Below, one piece after another: positions 13,244-25,725 of a stretch of 64,000 nt of DNA; the stretch's first letter is position 1; every line of letters begins with the position of its first letter. The stretch lies in assembly GCA_033239525.1 (NCBI GenBank), contig BSYO01000026.1:4774001-4838000 (forward strand), given 5' to 3'. The position numbers and the translations under genes were made by a program. Source of the stretch: Nepenthes gracilis. Taxonomy: Eukaryota; Streptophyta; Magnoliopsida; Caryophyllales; Nepenthaceae. The notes under the pieces are model-generated. The model worked only from the letters and a program-made list of their open reading frames with translations, searched no databases and was not told where the DNA came from.

Positions 13244-13254
13244 TGGTATCAGAG
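13244..13254 (+). other. Primer binding site of element A
   Basis: TGGTATCAGAG lies two bases after the LTR. It is complementary to the 3' end of plant initiator methionine tRNA, the usual primer of this branch. Confidence 0.9.
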
Positions 13255-13475
13255 AATTGAGATGCCTTAGGAATTGATCGACCGAAAAGCAAAAGCATAG
13301 GATTGAATCTCTTAATAGAATTCCTGTAGGAATAAGTAGAGGAAGTTAAGACAGTTAGGACCCTTAAGAGATTAGTTCTTAGGCTAGGTTGGAAATTTCT
13401 TAAAGCTGTTGAATATTTCTTTCTCATTCCATTGAATTTTTGTCCTTATAACCTTGCATTTACCTTCATTATAGG

Positions 13476-14428
13476 ATGGCAAGTAGAAGAGGTAGAAGGA
13501 ATAACCGCGGTGGCGCTGGCACGTCCTATGATAGAGAGGCCGCTTATATTGATCAGTTGGAGAGGATGACCAATGTGGTAGAATCCGTCGAGCAAATACA
13601 TATGGCTTCGATTCCTGCACCCAAGCCAGCTCTGACACTTCTTGGTCCTACGACATATGATAGGTTCATAGCTGAGCGAGCACCGGGCTTCCTAGGAAAG
13701 CCTGATCAGGCGGAAGCAGACGTGTGGTAAAAAAGGATGAAGAAGATATTCGCTGTGATTGGCTGTACCGATCGGAAAAAGGTTACCTTCGCGGTGTATA
13801 AATTGGAAGGTGAAGCTGATAGTTGGTGGGATATGCAGAAGAATGCGATGGGAGTGCCTGATGATGTCATTACCTGGGAGATGTTTGAGGATGCATTTTT
13901 AGAGAAGTACTTCCCATCCAGTCTCCGAGATCAGGAGTAAGAATTTATGAGATTGAGACAAGAAAACATGACGGTCAAAGAGTATGATGCCAGGTTCATT
14001 GAGCTGTCCCGTTTTGCACCCTTCTATGTAGAGGATGAGCAGAGGAAAGCGAAGAAGTTCCAACAAGGGCTACGGGATGACATTAGAAAGTTATTGTCTG
14101 TTTTAAAGCTCCAAACTTATGCGTAGATCCTGGATAGAGCAACGATTTACGAGAAGGAAGTGGAGACGGAGAGATTCTATGCAAAGAGGACCGCTAGCCA
14201 AGCGGGAGTGAGTGCCGGATCTGCTGCGGGGTCTTCTGGACCGTCCAAGAGGGCTAGGACGGCTGATAAAGGAAAGAATATTGTACCAGCTCAGTCCGTA
14301 ATCGGTGCTAGAGGGTCTGCTGAAGACTATACCTTCTGTGGAGGAAACATCTAGGACAAGCATGCTGTAAGTTGTCCGGAGCGTGTTTCAGATGTGGGCA
14401 GCAAGGCCACATGTACAAGGACTGTCCG
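13476..14428 (+). pseudogene. Element A gag (broken)
   Basis: Gag forms the RNA-binding capsid shell. The start ATG at 13476 begins MASRRGRRNNRGGAG, a basic N-terminus typical of chromovirus Gag. Capsid hallmarks follow in the same frame: KVTFAVYKLEGEADSWW, ITWEMFEDAFLEKYFP and KAKKFQQGLRDDIRK. In-frame stops interrupt it at 13728, 13938, 14124 and 14352. A frame change then precedes an intact CCHC zinc knuckle at 14384-14428 (CFRCGQQGHMYKDCP; C, C, H and C all present). An earlier CGG...H...C motif near 14340 may be a first, damaged knuckle. Confidence 0.92.
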
Positions 14429-14518
14429 ATACCTCAGAGGCTAGAAGGAAAGAAGCCTACTGTCTCGGAAAAAGCTTTTGTGATGGCTGTTTAGGATCTG
14501 GAGGCATCTCCAAATGTT

Positions 14519-15050
14519 GTGAAAGATACTCTTTCTATTTGTGGTGTTTCTGCATCCATATTATTTGACTTGGGGTCTACCCATTTCTTTATTTCCCTGC
14601 GATTTGCATGTTGTATTGTATCTGCCCTGTGTATTTTGGATTGTGAACTGTCTGTGTGTATTCCCACTGGATTCTCTGTGATTACAGATATTATGTATCT
14701 GGGATGTATAGTTGAGGTGAATGGAAACCGTTTGGTTGTGGACTTGGCGTTGTTAAACATGGGTGATTTTGACGTGATTCTAGGGATGGACTAACTGGCT
14801 AAATACTATGCCAGTATTGATTGTTTTCTAAAATGGGTTTATTTTGATATTCCCAAAATGGAGCCCTTTTTCTTTCAGGGCATTAAGAAAAAGGGGATGC
14901 CGGTATTGATCTCTGCTTTACATGCTAAGCATTTGATGAGAAGTGGATGTAGAGCTTACTTGGCATATGCTTGCACTACTGGGAGTCATAGTGTGCCGGC
15001 TAAGGACATCCTGGTTGTTTGTGACTTTGAGGATGTTTTCCAGAGGAGTT
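14519..15050 (+). pseudogene. Element A aspartic protease region (broken)
   Basis: It is in the same frame as the zinc knuckle. The active-site segment reads ILFDLGSTHFFIS, where the family normally has D-S/T-G. The middle residue is now leucine, which should abolish activity. Downstream landmarks are VILGMD at the end of the protease core and FFFQGIKKKGMPVLISALHA in the linker. A stop lies at 14792, and the frame changes near 15050 before RT. Confidence 0.85.
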
Positions 15051-15057
15051 ACTTAGA

Positions 15058-16330
15058 TTGCCTCCACATCAGGAAATTGAGTTTGAGATTGTTATTGCTC
15101 CTAGTGTTAGTCCAGTTTCTAAATCCCCCTATCGTATGGCTCCGGCTGAATTGAAGGAGTTGAAGTTACAATTGTAGGAGCTGTTGGACAAGGGCTTTGT
15201 CAGACCGAGTGTATCTCCTTGGGGTGCACCAGTGTTGTTTGCGAGGAAGAAAGATGGGTTTGAGATCATGATTAAAAATAAATACCTTCTATCGCGCATT
15301 GATGATTTATTTGATCAGTTGCAAGGATCTCGAGTGTTTTCAAAGATTGATTTGAGATCCGATTATTACCAATTGAGGATCAAGCTGAAAGATGTGGCTA
15401 AAACTGCTTTTCGGACACGTTATGGCCATTATGAGTTTCTTGTTATGCCTTTTGGCCTTACAAATGCTCCAGCTGCTTTGATGGATTTGATGAATAGGGT
15501 ATTTAAGCCGTACTTAGATAAATTTGTGGTGGTATTCATTGATGATATCTTGATTTTTTCAAAAGATCATGAGGAACACAAAATTCATTTGAGGATGGTA
15601 CTTCAAGTGCTCTGCGAGAAAAACTGTATGCTAAGTTGAGTAAATGTGAGTTTTGGCTCGAGAAGGTGATGTTTTTGGGGCATGTGATTTCTGATGGTGG
15701 CATTTCTGTAGATCCAGGAAAGTAGAGGCTGTTATAAATTGGAGTAGACCGGCTTCTATGACTGAGGTTAGGAGCTTTCTGGGCATGGCGGGATATTACA
15801 AGCATTTTATACAGAATTTCTCACAGATTGCTATGCCTCTGACTCAGCTGCCAAGGAAGGAGGCTAAGTTTGTGTGGACAGAGGAGTGTGATCTGGAGCT
15901 TTCAGAGTTAAAGGATCGTTTGACTACCGCTCCAGTGCTGATCATTCCGGATGGTTCAGGAGGCTTTGAGGTGTACTGCGACGCCTCTAAGGCGGGTCTA
16001 GGATGTGTATTGATGCAGCACGATAAAGTCGTGGCATATGGATCTAGGCAATTGAAAGTGCATGAGAAGAATTATCCTACTCATGACCTTGAGCTTGCTG
16101 CTGTTGTCTTTGCATTGAAAATTTGGAGAAATTATCTATATGGTGAGAGGTTCCTTGTGTACTCAGATCACAAAAGTTTGAAGCACCTGTTTTCGTAAAA
16201 GGAACTTAACATGAGACAAAGGAGATGGCTTGATTTCTTGAAAGACTATGACTGCAAGATACAGTATAAGCCAAGGAAGGCCAACGTAGTTGCGGACGCA
16301 TTGAGTCGCCAATCGGGTTATGTGGCACAC
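15058..16330 (+). pseudogene. Element A reverse transcriptase-RNase H (broken)
   Basis: RT landmarks in order are [71 protein letters not shown] and [12 protein letters not shown] (the F-I-D-D catalytic box). About a dozen residues are missing between KKDGF and IKNKY, where relatives have the conserved DYRELNKV block. A stop is at 15175; frame changes occur near 15620 and 15720. The RT thumb ([13 protein letters not shown]) and RNase H ([29 protein letters not shown]) follow, with a stop at 16196. Confidence 0.92.
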
Positions 16331-16345
16331 TTATAGGTCAAGTAG

Positions 16346-17865
16346 ATGGAGATGCTGGATTATTTGAAGCAGTGTGATATCCAACATTATGCTAAAGGTG
16401 ATAGAATGCTTCTATCGTACCTTCAGATTCAACCGAAAGTAGTTAGCGAAGTTAAAGAGGAGCAGGTGAATGATCTGTTCCTCATGGATATTGTTAGTGA
16501 TTTGAGTAAGGAGTCCCGAACTGATTTTAACGTCTGGACTGATGGTGTGTTGAGGTTTAGAGACCAATTATGTGTACCGGAGGATAGAGGGTTGAAGGAG
16601 AAGATTTTGAAGGAGGCTCATCGGTCTCGGCATACGATCCACCCGGGGACGAATAAAATGTATAAGGATCTGAAGAAAACCTTCTGGTGGAGAAATATGA
16701 AGAGAGATATCATGGCTTATATGGAGAGATGCCTGGTGTGTCAGCAACTGAAGGCTGAAAGGTGGAAGCCTTCTGGATTGTTACAGCCAATGCCAATCCC
16801 GAGCTGAAAATGGGAGGATATTGCTATGGACTTTGTATCGGGTTTATTAAGGACTCCTAGAAATCATGACACCGTATGGGTTATAGTTGATCAGCTGACA
16901 AAATCAGCCCACTTCTTGGCCATTAAGACGACCTATTCGCGTGATAGGTTGGCCCAGTTGTATGTAAATGAGATTGTGAGGCTTCATGGAGTTCCTACTT
17001 CCATTGTGTCTGATAGAGATCCACGTTTTGTCTTGAGGTTTTGGGAGAGCTTGCATAAGGAGTTGGGGACAGAGTTGAAATTCAGTACTGCGTATCACCA
17101 TCAAACCGATAACCAATCTGAGCGTACCATTCAAATTCTTGAGGATTTGTTGAGGGCCTCTGTTTTGGAGATGAAAGGAACTTGGGATACTTATCTGGCA
17201 CTAGCTGAATTCGCTTATAATAACAACTATCAAGTTAGTATCGACATGGCACCTTTTGAGGCGTTGTATGGGAGAAAGTGTAGGTCGCTGATTCACTGGG
17301 AGGAGACCGGAGACAAAAGGATTTTGGGCCCAGAGATTGTGAAAGAAACAACAGAGAAGATTAAAGTAATTTATGATAATTTTATGGTTGCTCAGAGTCG
17401 ACAGAAAAGCTATGCGGATAGGCGAATGATAGAATTGAGTTTTGAGGTAGAAGATCTTGTATTTCTGAAGGTCTCACCATCCAAGGCCACGTTTCGGTTT
17501 GGAGTGAAGGGGAAACTAAAGCCGCAGTTCATTGGCCCTTTTGAGATTTTGGAAAGGATTGGGGAGATAGCCTATAGGTTGGCGTTACCACCTAATTTGA
17601 CGGGCGTACATGATGTGTTTCATGTATCGATGCTTCAGAAGTACGTCCATGATCCTGTGCATGTGATTGACTACGGATCTTTGGCTATTGATAAGGATTT
17701 ATCCTACATTGAGGAACCACTGCAAATTATAAACCGAAAGCATCAGAAGTTGCGTACGAAAACCATCCCCCTGGTGAAAGTGCTTTGGAGAAATCATCAC
17801 TAGATGAGGCCACTTGGGAACGCGAAGAAGAGATCCGAAGCAAGTATCCCCACTTGTTCTCTTGA
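16346..17865 (+). pseudogene. Element A integrase plus chromodomain-like tail (broken)
   Basis: The N-terminal zinc domain has H-H and C-X2-C (HTIHPGT...CLVCQQLK). The catalytic core retains all three acidic residues, in VDQLTKSAHF, SDRDPRF and QSERTIQ. The GPF/Y module GPFEILERIGEIAYRL follows, then a chromodomain-like end: LSYIEEPLQI, PLVKVLWRNHH and, one frame over, DEATWEREEE and KYPHLF. Upstream stops lie at 16334 and 16343. A stop at 16805 separates the zinc domain from the core, and the stop at 17801 comes from a one-base frame change inside the tail. The tail is thought to steer insertion to heterochromatin. Confidence 0.93.
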
Positions 17866-17904
17866 GGTATGTAGTTTATTTAATTTCAAGGACGAAATTT
17901 CTTT

Positions 17905-17917
17905 AAGTGGGGGAGAG
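17905..17917 (+). other. Polypurine tract of element A
   Basis: AAGTGGGGGAGAG directly precedes the 3' LTR and follows the family-typical phrase AAGGACGAAATTTC. It primes plus-strand DNA synthesis. Confidence 0.88.
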
Positions 17918-19287
17918 TGTGAGGCCCTGGAACTGAAAAACGTAAAAATTGAAAGTAATTAAAATGATGAGAATCATTAAGAGGCCAAATATGTAGTGAA
18001 AAATGATGGTTGAAAGTAAAAAGTTAGAAAAATATCAGAGTTCAGCAAGCAGTCGAGTGGCACCTGCTGTGCGCCCGAGGTGCTGCAGCGAGTGCAAAAT
18101 CCAGTAGTTCCTCGCTCGCCGCGCGCGTTGCACCCTCGAGCGAGCCCCTAGTAGAAGCCTTGTGCTAGCTACTCACTCGCTGGGGGCTCGAGCGCACACT
18201 GGCAGAATGCAGCCCGCTCACTGAGTGCTCGAGACTAGCTCGAGCGCGCCCCGACTTTTGTCCGCGTGCTGACTTCGTTTTTATTATAAAATGAAGGAAA
18301 AAAAGGAAAAAGGGAGAGAGAGAGAGAGAGCAGACCACGCACGAAGGAGAGGAAGAAGAGGAAGAAAAGAAGTGGAGAAAGGGAAATCATTTGTTCAAAT
18401 CCGCACCCGGTAAAAATAACGGTAGATCGGGCCAAGACAAGTATACTTCGGATATTGTTTTTCGTTTTTACCATTTTCTCTTGCATTAAAGTTGATAAAA
18501 ATGCTCTAAAATGATATTGATGTATGTTTAAAGTAAATGAAGCATATTTCCTTCGATTGTTCGGTTAGCTTTTGTGTTTATCTATATTTATTGTAAGTTT
18601 TGGCTTCGATTTCATGAATAAGCGTGTAAATTCTGTTCGATTTTGTCCCAGAAATTTGTGATGAAACCCTAGCTCGAAAATATTGAAAATATTTGGGTAA
18701 ATTGCATGATTTAATGTATGTGTATGGAATGATGGCATTAATTTCATGACTAAGCACATGTTTAGTGATCGATTTGAGTCCGAAAGTTTTGGCGAAACCC
18801 TAAGTACGAAAATGAAGGGGTTTTGATGATTTTTAACCATAGCTCCTGCTATACAAAAGTTAATTGACATTGAAATGAAACTCCCGGTATAATTTATTTT
18901 TAAAAATTTGTACGGACTTATACCGATAAATTTCTATGCACCGTTGAAGTAAAACTAAAGGAGTTTTTAGACGGTTACCGTACGTTCTGGAGTTAACTGA
19001 AAGTAAATTGTGAAACTCTGATTATGAAAGAAGGTTTTCAATAAAGAGGTTATTTCCGTTATTGTTATTTAGGATCCGGGACTAACTACAGTCCAGATAG
19101 GTTCTTCGGCATGCTTTAGAACTTTACGGTGGTAATCGAGGATAACTCTGTCCATGGAGTTACATGTGGTCCGCCCTTCCTCGGGTCATTACGGTCAAGA
19201 GGAAAGCATAGTTACCGGCCTACCTTTGGGTGGCATTCCGTACCGATCCCGTGAGATGGGATACACTTGCTACAGTCATAGGCCTTG

Positions 19288-19310
19288 GATTGTGTGGAGT
19301 GAACACAATC
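19288..19310 (+). promoter_or_regulatory. LTR hairpin (A 3' copy)
   Basis: Perfect 8-base arms GATTGTGT and ACACAATC with loop GGAGTGA. Identical arms and loop occur in the otherwise different LTR K. Confidence 0.6.
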
Positions 19311-19374
19311 TATCGTCGATCATTCGCCCCCTCAGCTAGTAGGGTATACTGGCAGGGTCTGTTATCGATATGTT

Positions 19375-19585
19375 ATGTTACCGTTTACCGTACCGATTAC
19401 CAATTATTGAGTACTGTTTACCGTTTACCGTTTACCGAGTACTGATTATTGTTTACCGTTTACCGATTACCTATTACTGTTTACCGTTTATCGATTACCG
19501 ATTACTATTTACCATTTATTGATTACCGTTTACCGATTATCGATTATTATTTATCGTTTACTGTTTACCGATTACTGACTAATGA
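19375..19585 (+). repeat. Degenerate TTTACCG tandem array (A 3' LTR)
   Basis: Counterpart of 12276-12485 with several unit-level differences, so the array has been changing since insertion. Confidence 0.8.
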
Positions 19586-20334
19586 TTTCTGATTTCTAAA
19601 TTAATATCGTCAAAGTATGCTTTCTCTACTTCCTAGATCATACTTTGTTTAACCGTTCTGTTTCTGCACAGTTATATGACAGTTCTACATCACCGTTTTA
19701 CCGCTCATATGCATGTACCTTGTTGGGCCCCGACTCACTGTTTTTTTTCCTTCTAGATAAGACAGTAGAGTTAGTGCCCAACAAGAAAGAGTGACCGAAG
19801 GAAATTCTGAAGACTTTTGAGGACCTGAAGCATTTTGGGATCCATTTTGGGAAAGCCTGTTGACGTAAATACTTGATTGATCATGTGATTTTGTATACTG
19901 ATCTTGTATTTATGGATGTTCATGTACATGTGGGTTTTGTATAGAATGCATATGATGTATGTGATGGTAAATGAAAACTATGTTTCTGCAGGTTAATAGT
20001 TTAGCTTCCGCTCTCAACTTTTGGATATACTGTACAGGTCCTAGATGACATCTCGTTATGAAAATGTTAGTGTAACTAACGCTTTTAAAGATTTAAATCA
20101 TGGATGGCACATGTGATCCTGTGTATGATTGTTGTAGGAAGAATTGTGGATAATCGATAGTTGTGTGCTTATGATGGTTAATCTTACAAGTTTTATTTTT
20201 GAATTTTTATCCAATTACAAAGGAGACTCTGCCGAAATTTCTATAGAAGTCTTGCATTAGAATTTAGTTTGTTAATCCTGTTCCTGTCTTAACAGAAGCT
20301 TTTGAGAAAAAAAAATCCGTTCCGTCACAATAAT

Positions 20335-21177
20335 GATATCAATTTCATCACCTCTCGATCAGCTCTTCCTCATATTCAAAATTCACAGCCCAAATTGTAA
20401 ATCAGAATATTCTTACCGAATTCGTTTACACTAATGGTGTGACTTGCCAACCAAATTACCCCCAATATCACATTAAAGTCTGGTTCATCAAATAAAATTA
20501 GATCAACCAATCATTGATATTTACAAACCCAGACCAGACATCGGAGCCTACAAACTTAACAGATCAAAGGTTTACCTATCAGGGGTAAACTTTATCAAAG
20601 CTCGTTCTAAAAATTGGAAAAACATACAATATTTACATACAATCTCAAATGCCACAAACTTATTTTCGTGCCTTCACTAACTAAATTCACCTTCTTTACT
20701 ATCCCGAATCCCAAATAGAGAATGACTCCCAAAATTGCCTCCACAAAAACATCTCAAGAAGTGGAATACGGCACTGAGAAGCCCACCACTGGCTTGCCTC
20801 ACTCTCGAACTTATGGGCAATAGATCAAACTTCATTTGAAATGTCAAAAACCTCAAACACCTCCTCCACTTTCTGAAGTTTAATTTAAGCCTTAATTGAG
20901 ATTAAACATCCCAAAATTTTTCAAATTGGCTCACATTTAATCATTCGAAGGAATCTCCATCTTGCCTACAACAAACGATCCTTCACGAAGCAGCCAAACT
21001 CTCATCTAGCTATTGAATCGAATTACCAATTACGTTGTTCGCACGACTCAACATAGCCTATTAATCGACTTCCCGAGTCGAATTCAAATCTTCACCATAG
21101 GCTATACTTATCATGCCAAACATTCGATCAATTTCTTGCCCAAGATGACCCAAGAACACCTCTCCTTATGACCATTT
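20335..21177 (-). pseudogene. Element G leader and gag position, decayed
   Basis: Lies between the A insertion and the G primer site. By position it should hold the G leader and gag on the minus strand. I see no convincing capsid motif and no open frame longer than a few dozen codons, so the label rests on position only. Confidence 0.35.
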
Positions 21178-21188
21178 CTCTGATACCA
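21178..21188 (-). other. Primer binding site of element G
   Basis: CTCTGATACCA on the plus strand is the complement of TGGTATCAGAG, four bases from the G 5' LTR end (21193). This confirms the minus orientation. Confidence 0.88.
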
Positions 21189-23818
21189 CATCTGTCACGA
21201 CCTAAAAACATAATATTTACAGGTCAAAATAAAATCAATAATATATTCTATTAATCATAATAACCTAACCCGGACGTGACAATCTGAACACATATAGGAC
21301 CCAACATGATGAACCCGTGCAAGATCTCATCGGATATAAATCCTGATAAACATAATATACAACCTGCTCTCCAAATATCACAAGGAAGGTATTCAATATT
21401 ACAACAACACATTAACATAACGCGATAACTCCAAACATATTCTATACATTGATTAAGGCCCTCATCTGGCCATAGACAAAACCATAATATATCCTCGAGA
21501 TTAGAAATATAACCAATATAAACATCTCCACTCACCGATAGAGATCTGCCGCATCAGACAACGTCCAAACTTTACAAGTGTATCCAAGTCGCTGGTCTGA
21601 AAGGATAAAACATGAAAACATAGCCTAGAGCTCAGCAAGTATCAACAATTGTATAAAACGATACACATAAATCAGAAGTAAGGATATCGCATAGCAATCA
21701 CGAAAAACAAAACACAATGTCCGTAAAATCCTTGAAAACTGAGGAGATGTCTCGTACTAAATCATCGTCCATATTGACTCATCCCTCCTAGACAAAATCA
21801 TATAAATCATAATCCGATAAAATCTTGTAGACGATATCATATCATATGATTCGAGGTCACATTACATAATCACGACTGTCACCACATCCGTGTGGGACAC
21901 ATACCATCGTCAGGATCTAAAACTCATAATGTAGAAATCAAGAGATGATTGCCGGAATTAAAACATAAATCAAAACACGTTCTGGGTTTATTACATCAGT
22001 ATGTATGAGACATTCCTATCGCCCATCCGTGGGCCAAACTATGTATCTCAAATCGTCGTCCATGCAGCACATGCAGAAATAAAAAGTATGCACGAAATAG
22101 GAGAACCAAAGATAAATAATACCAACTTGAGAAAGGGTTACCCTCGTCCGGTAACCACGGCTATATCAGCTGCGATTTAAGCCAACAGCTCAAGGCTCGG
22201 CTACGGTTTAGGCCAATAGCTCAAGGCCATCATGTACTCTATCTCCCATAGATTAGGAACTTGCTCACTATATTTTACCACTCGTGGCTTTGGGTGCAAC
22301 ATCAAGTTTTAGTTATATATTAGGACGTTTAAATATATTAGTTTTCCGTGAATTCCTTACGATGGTTCTCAATTAAATACAAGTGGGGCAGGTCAGCTAC
22401 TAAATGTCTCAACCTTCCTTCTGACGGAAGGAGCCTATAATATACATCCCCGTCGGGACTAAGCCTCCCCGTTGGGAGCTGCGTCAGAAATAGCCAATGC
22501 CTCGGATCACAAATCGACCCCTAAGGTCTCGAACCACCATGGTCCCGTAGTGATCCCACCCCCGGCAGCGTGCGTGTGGACCAACGCATGGCCTGGTTCA
22601 TGGTTTCACAATGCACGGATACACAAACATACATATATATACTATTCAGGTGTCCAAAAACCCTCCAAAACATAAATTCCCATATAAAACCATCGCACGA
22701 CTAATAAAACATACATACATGTACATAATTAATAAACAGGGTGTACATAAAAATACATGCATGTTATAAAATCTTTCACAGTAGTCAAAATGTATTGGAA
22801 ATTAAATCAGACGAAGAACAGGTTAGAGGATACTTGCTTTAATATTATACTCCACAAATCTAAAGAAAGGAGGTCCCGAAGCACCCAATTTGTGCCCCTC
22901 TCTCTCTCTTGCCTCATGCGCACCCACGGGCTACCCTCCTTCCTCTCTCCTCTATGCACGGCCACTGTGATGACCCGAGTTCCTGAATATGATAATTGGG
23001 AGATAATTAAGTCAAAATAGATAAATTGTATTCAAAAGGTACGGAAGGAATGAATTGGAAAGCTCAAAGAACCGGAACTACTAAATCGGGAACCGAAATC
23101 GTAAGTGGTGAAATGTTGATTCGTTGACAAGATTCGGGTTTTAAATTGTGATAATCATGACTTATTGAGGTTATATAATCAAAAATAAGGTCCAAGGATA
23201 TGAAAGATTGGGTTAGAATGGTCAAAACGGGTCCCGAATGGCGAAAACGCAACGTAGGCTTGCTGCAGGCTTGACGCGGGCCAGACCAGCGCCCTCCGTG
23301 CGCTCGAGCCGTCCTATCGAGCACAAAACCAGTAGCAAGCCCGCTCAATGGATGCTCGAGCCCCGCCGAGCGGTGGGCCGCCGGCCTTCGCTGGCTGGCC
23401 GCTCGAGCTCGCTCGAGCGGCCGCAACTATATAAGAACCCGCGCGGCTCTCTCTTTCTCATTTCCACGTGATTTTAGGGTTTGAGGAGAGAGAGAGGGCG
23501 CCGATTTAGAGAGAGAAGAAGGGAGAACGAGACCCGGGAGCCCGAATCCAACCTCGAGCCAGTTAAAAAGATGAAAGCACGCGTCGAGGCAAGTGTTCTC
23601 ATACCCACTTCTCGTTCTCTTTCGATGTTTTGTGTATTTTCGTTGGGTATTTTGTGTCGATACCCACGGGGAACGTTAGAATCTCGAAACCCATGCCTTA
23701 AGGTCCGAGAAATGTGGTTGTTTGTCCGAATCGTGTCCGATTCGTCCGGGTGGGTTTTACCGAAACCCTAACCTACGGGATTTTGGGGGTTTTCCGTTTT
23801 CCGGCCGTGTATCATGAA

Positions 23819-24100
23819 ATTGACCTCAAAATTGGAATCCCCACGTCCCAATGATGTATATATGTCGGCCGCGGGTCCGATCTTGCACGTTTGGACCCGT
23901 TCGCGGCGTCCGAGCCCGTTAAAGGGGCGCTATTACTATTCACCCGAGACCGAAGGTGGATTTTGCGTGTTGTCACCTTCGTGAAATGATGAAATGATCC
24001 TAGAATATGAATCCCCATGTCCCAATTGTGTGTATATAACGACCGGATGCCGAATCTCGCAAGATTTGACCCGTTCGTGGCATCCGGGAGTCTTGAAATA
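23819..24100 (+). repeat. Duplicated segment in H, period ~172 bp
   Basis: Two diverged copies start near 23826 and 23998. Both contain GAATCCCCA-GTCCCAAT, then TATATA with CGGCCG/CGACCG, and GACCCGTTCG-GGC/GGCATCCG. The two copies of AGGCAAGTG (23586 and 24513) suggest a larger, older duplication of the leader. Confidence 0.6.
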
Positions 24101-25082
24101 ATTTCTAATTGTTTATCCGAAATTGTGGAATTTAATAGAAATTCGTTCGTGAGGTCCTTGACCCGTGCCCGGACACCGTTTGAGCTTCTATTTGGAGTTA
24201 AATGTATAAATTGATTTGAGATTATAGTTACCCATGCCTCGGGTTCTATAGATTACCTGTTGGATGTCCAAAATTCTCGAGAATCAACCGATTCGGCACG
24301 TGTTCACTGTTCACGCATAATCGCATACATGGGTACTACTCTTTCAAAAATATCGGACGATATTGTGTAATACTTCATTGTTTAAATGCCGATTAAAGGA
24401 TATGTGTTTGTAGAGAGAGAAAGTTGAGGCACAACAGCAAGCACGAAGAGGAAGAAAGGGGAGAGACCACCGTTCCGATCCAATCCGGGTAAAATAATTG
24501 TAGAGCGAGCTCAGGCAAGTGTACTTCGAACGCTGTTTTTCACTGTACTGATTTCTCGTGCTTTAAAACTGTTGAAAATGCTCTAAATGTTGATGATGCA
24601 TGTTTAAAGTATATAAAGCGTGTTTCCTTCGATTAATCGGTTAAATTTCATTTTTGTCCATGTTTATTGAAGTATGTGACCCTGATTTCATGTATAAACA
24701 AGTGATATGTGGTTATTCTGATATTTAGAGAATGTGGCCAAACCCTAACTCGAAATTTTGGGAATTTATGGTTTAAATGTATGATTAAGTATGTATGTTT
24801 GGATTTATGGCTTGATTTCATGAAATAAGGTTTGTTTAGAGACCGATTTATGTCCGGAAGTTTTGGCGATGCACTAAGCACGAAAATGAAAGGGTTTTAG
24901 TAACTTTTAACCGAAGCTTCAGTTACATGAAAGTTAATTGACATCGAGATGTAACTTCCAGTATAATTTGTTTTCGAAAATACGAACGAACGTATACCGA
25001 CGAAAATTCCATGTGGATTTAAGTTAGCTGAAAATGTATTGTATAAGTCTAATTGTGAAGAAGGGGTTTTTAATAAAAATAT

Positions 25083-25334
25083 AACGATAGCCATCCTCGG
25101 GGCTTGGTACAAGGAGGTAACGATAGCCGTCCTCGGGGCTTGGTACAAGGAGGGAACGATAGCCGTCCTCGGGGCTTGGTACAAGGAGGCAACGATAGCC
25201 GTCCTCGGGGCTTGGTACAAGGAGGGAACGATAGCCGTTCTCGGGGCTTGGTACAAGGAGGCAACGATAGCCGTCCTCGGGGCTTGGTACAAGGAGGGAA
25301 CGATGGCCGTCCTCGGGGCTTGGTACAAGGAGGA
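25083..25334 (+). repeat. 36-bp minisatellite, exactly 7 units
   Basis: Seven head-to-tail units of AACGATAGCC-[GA]TCCTCGGGG-CTTGGTACAA-GGAGGN. The sixth base of the last block alternates (T, G, C, G, C, G, A), suggesting expansion by paired units. Because 36 is divisible by three, several frames stay open here on both strands; they are by-products. Confidence 0.95.
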
Positions 25335-25385
25335 AAATAATATGAAGTACCGACTAATGTTTTACCGATATGCTATACTACAATA

Positions 25386-25725
25386 AAAAGATGATAATGA
25401 AACGTGTACAGTGAAAAGATGATGGAGTATCATCGAATGAAAAGATGATAATGACACGTTATAAGTGAAAAGATGATAGAGTATCATCGGATGAAAAGAT
25501 GATAATGAAACGTATACAGTGAAAAGATGATAGAGTATCATCGGATGAAAAGATGATAGAGTATCATCGGATGAAAAGATGATAATGAAACGTATACAGT
25601 GAAAAGGCGACAGAGTATTATCGGATGAAAAGATGATAATGAAACGTATACAGTGAAAAGACGACAGAGTATTATCGGATGAAAAGATGATAATGAAACG
25701 AATACAGCGAAAAGATGACAATGAA
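25386..25725 (+). repeat. ~54-bp minisatellite, about 6 units
   Basis: Units contain GAAAAGATGATAATGAAACG, then a TATACAGTGAAAAG phrase and GAGTATCATCGGAT. One partial duplication of about 27 bp occurs near 25540-25570, and later units change ATGATAGAG to GCGACAGAG or ACGACAGAG. It lies 50 bp after the 36-bp array. Confidence 0.9.

Larger units (their letters stand above)
10818..20329 (+). mobile_element. Element A, Tekay/Del-like chromovirus
   Basis: A 9.5-kb Ty3/gypsy element with LTRs 10818-13241 and 17918-20329, primer site 13244-13254, and polypurine tract 17905-17917. The interior order is gag, protease, RT, RNase H, integrase and chromodomain-like end, the order of the chromovirus branch. 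It sits in the opposite orientation inside G. All domains are identifiable, but stops and frame changes occur in gag and pol, so it is non-autonomous. In the first roughly 108 aligned LTR bases I count ten differences, nine of them transitions. Confidence 0.95.
17918..20329 (+). repeat. A 3' LTR, 2.41 kb
   Basis: TGTGAGGCCC...CCGTTCCGTCACA, colinear with 10818-13241. TATA-like TTATAAAA is at 18284-18291, the donor-like module near 18437 is degenerate (AGACAAGTA), the hairpin is intact at 19288-19310, and the acceptor-like CCTTCTAG ends at 19756. Confidence 0.93.

Noticed and set aside
25083..25334. Seven 36-bp repeats resembling a CRISPR array
   Set aside because: Units are contiguous with no spacers and lie inside a plant solo LTR; this is a minisatellite.
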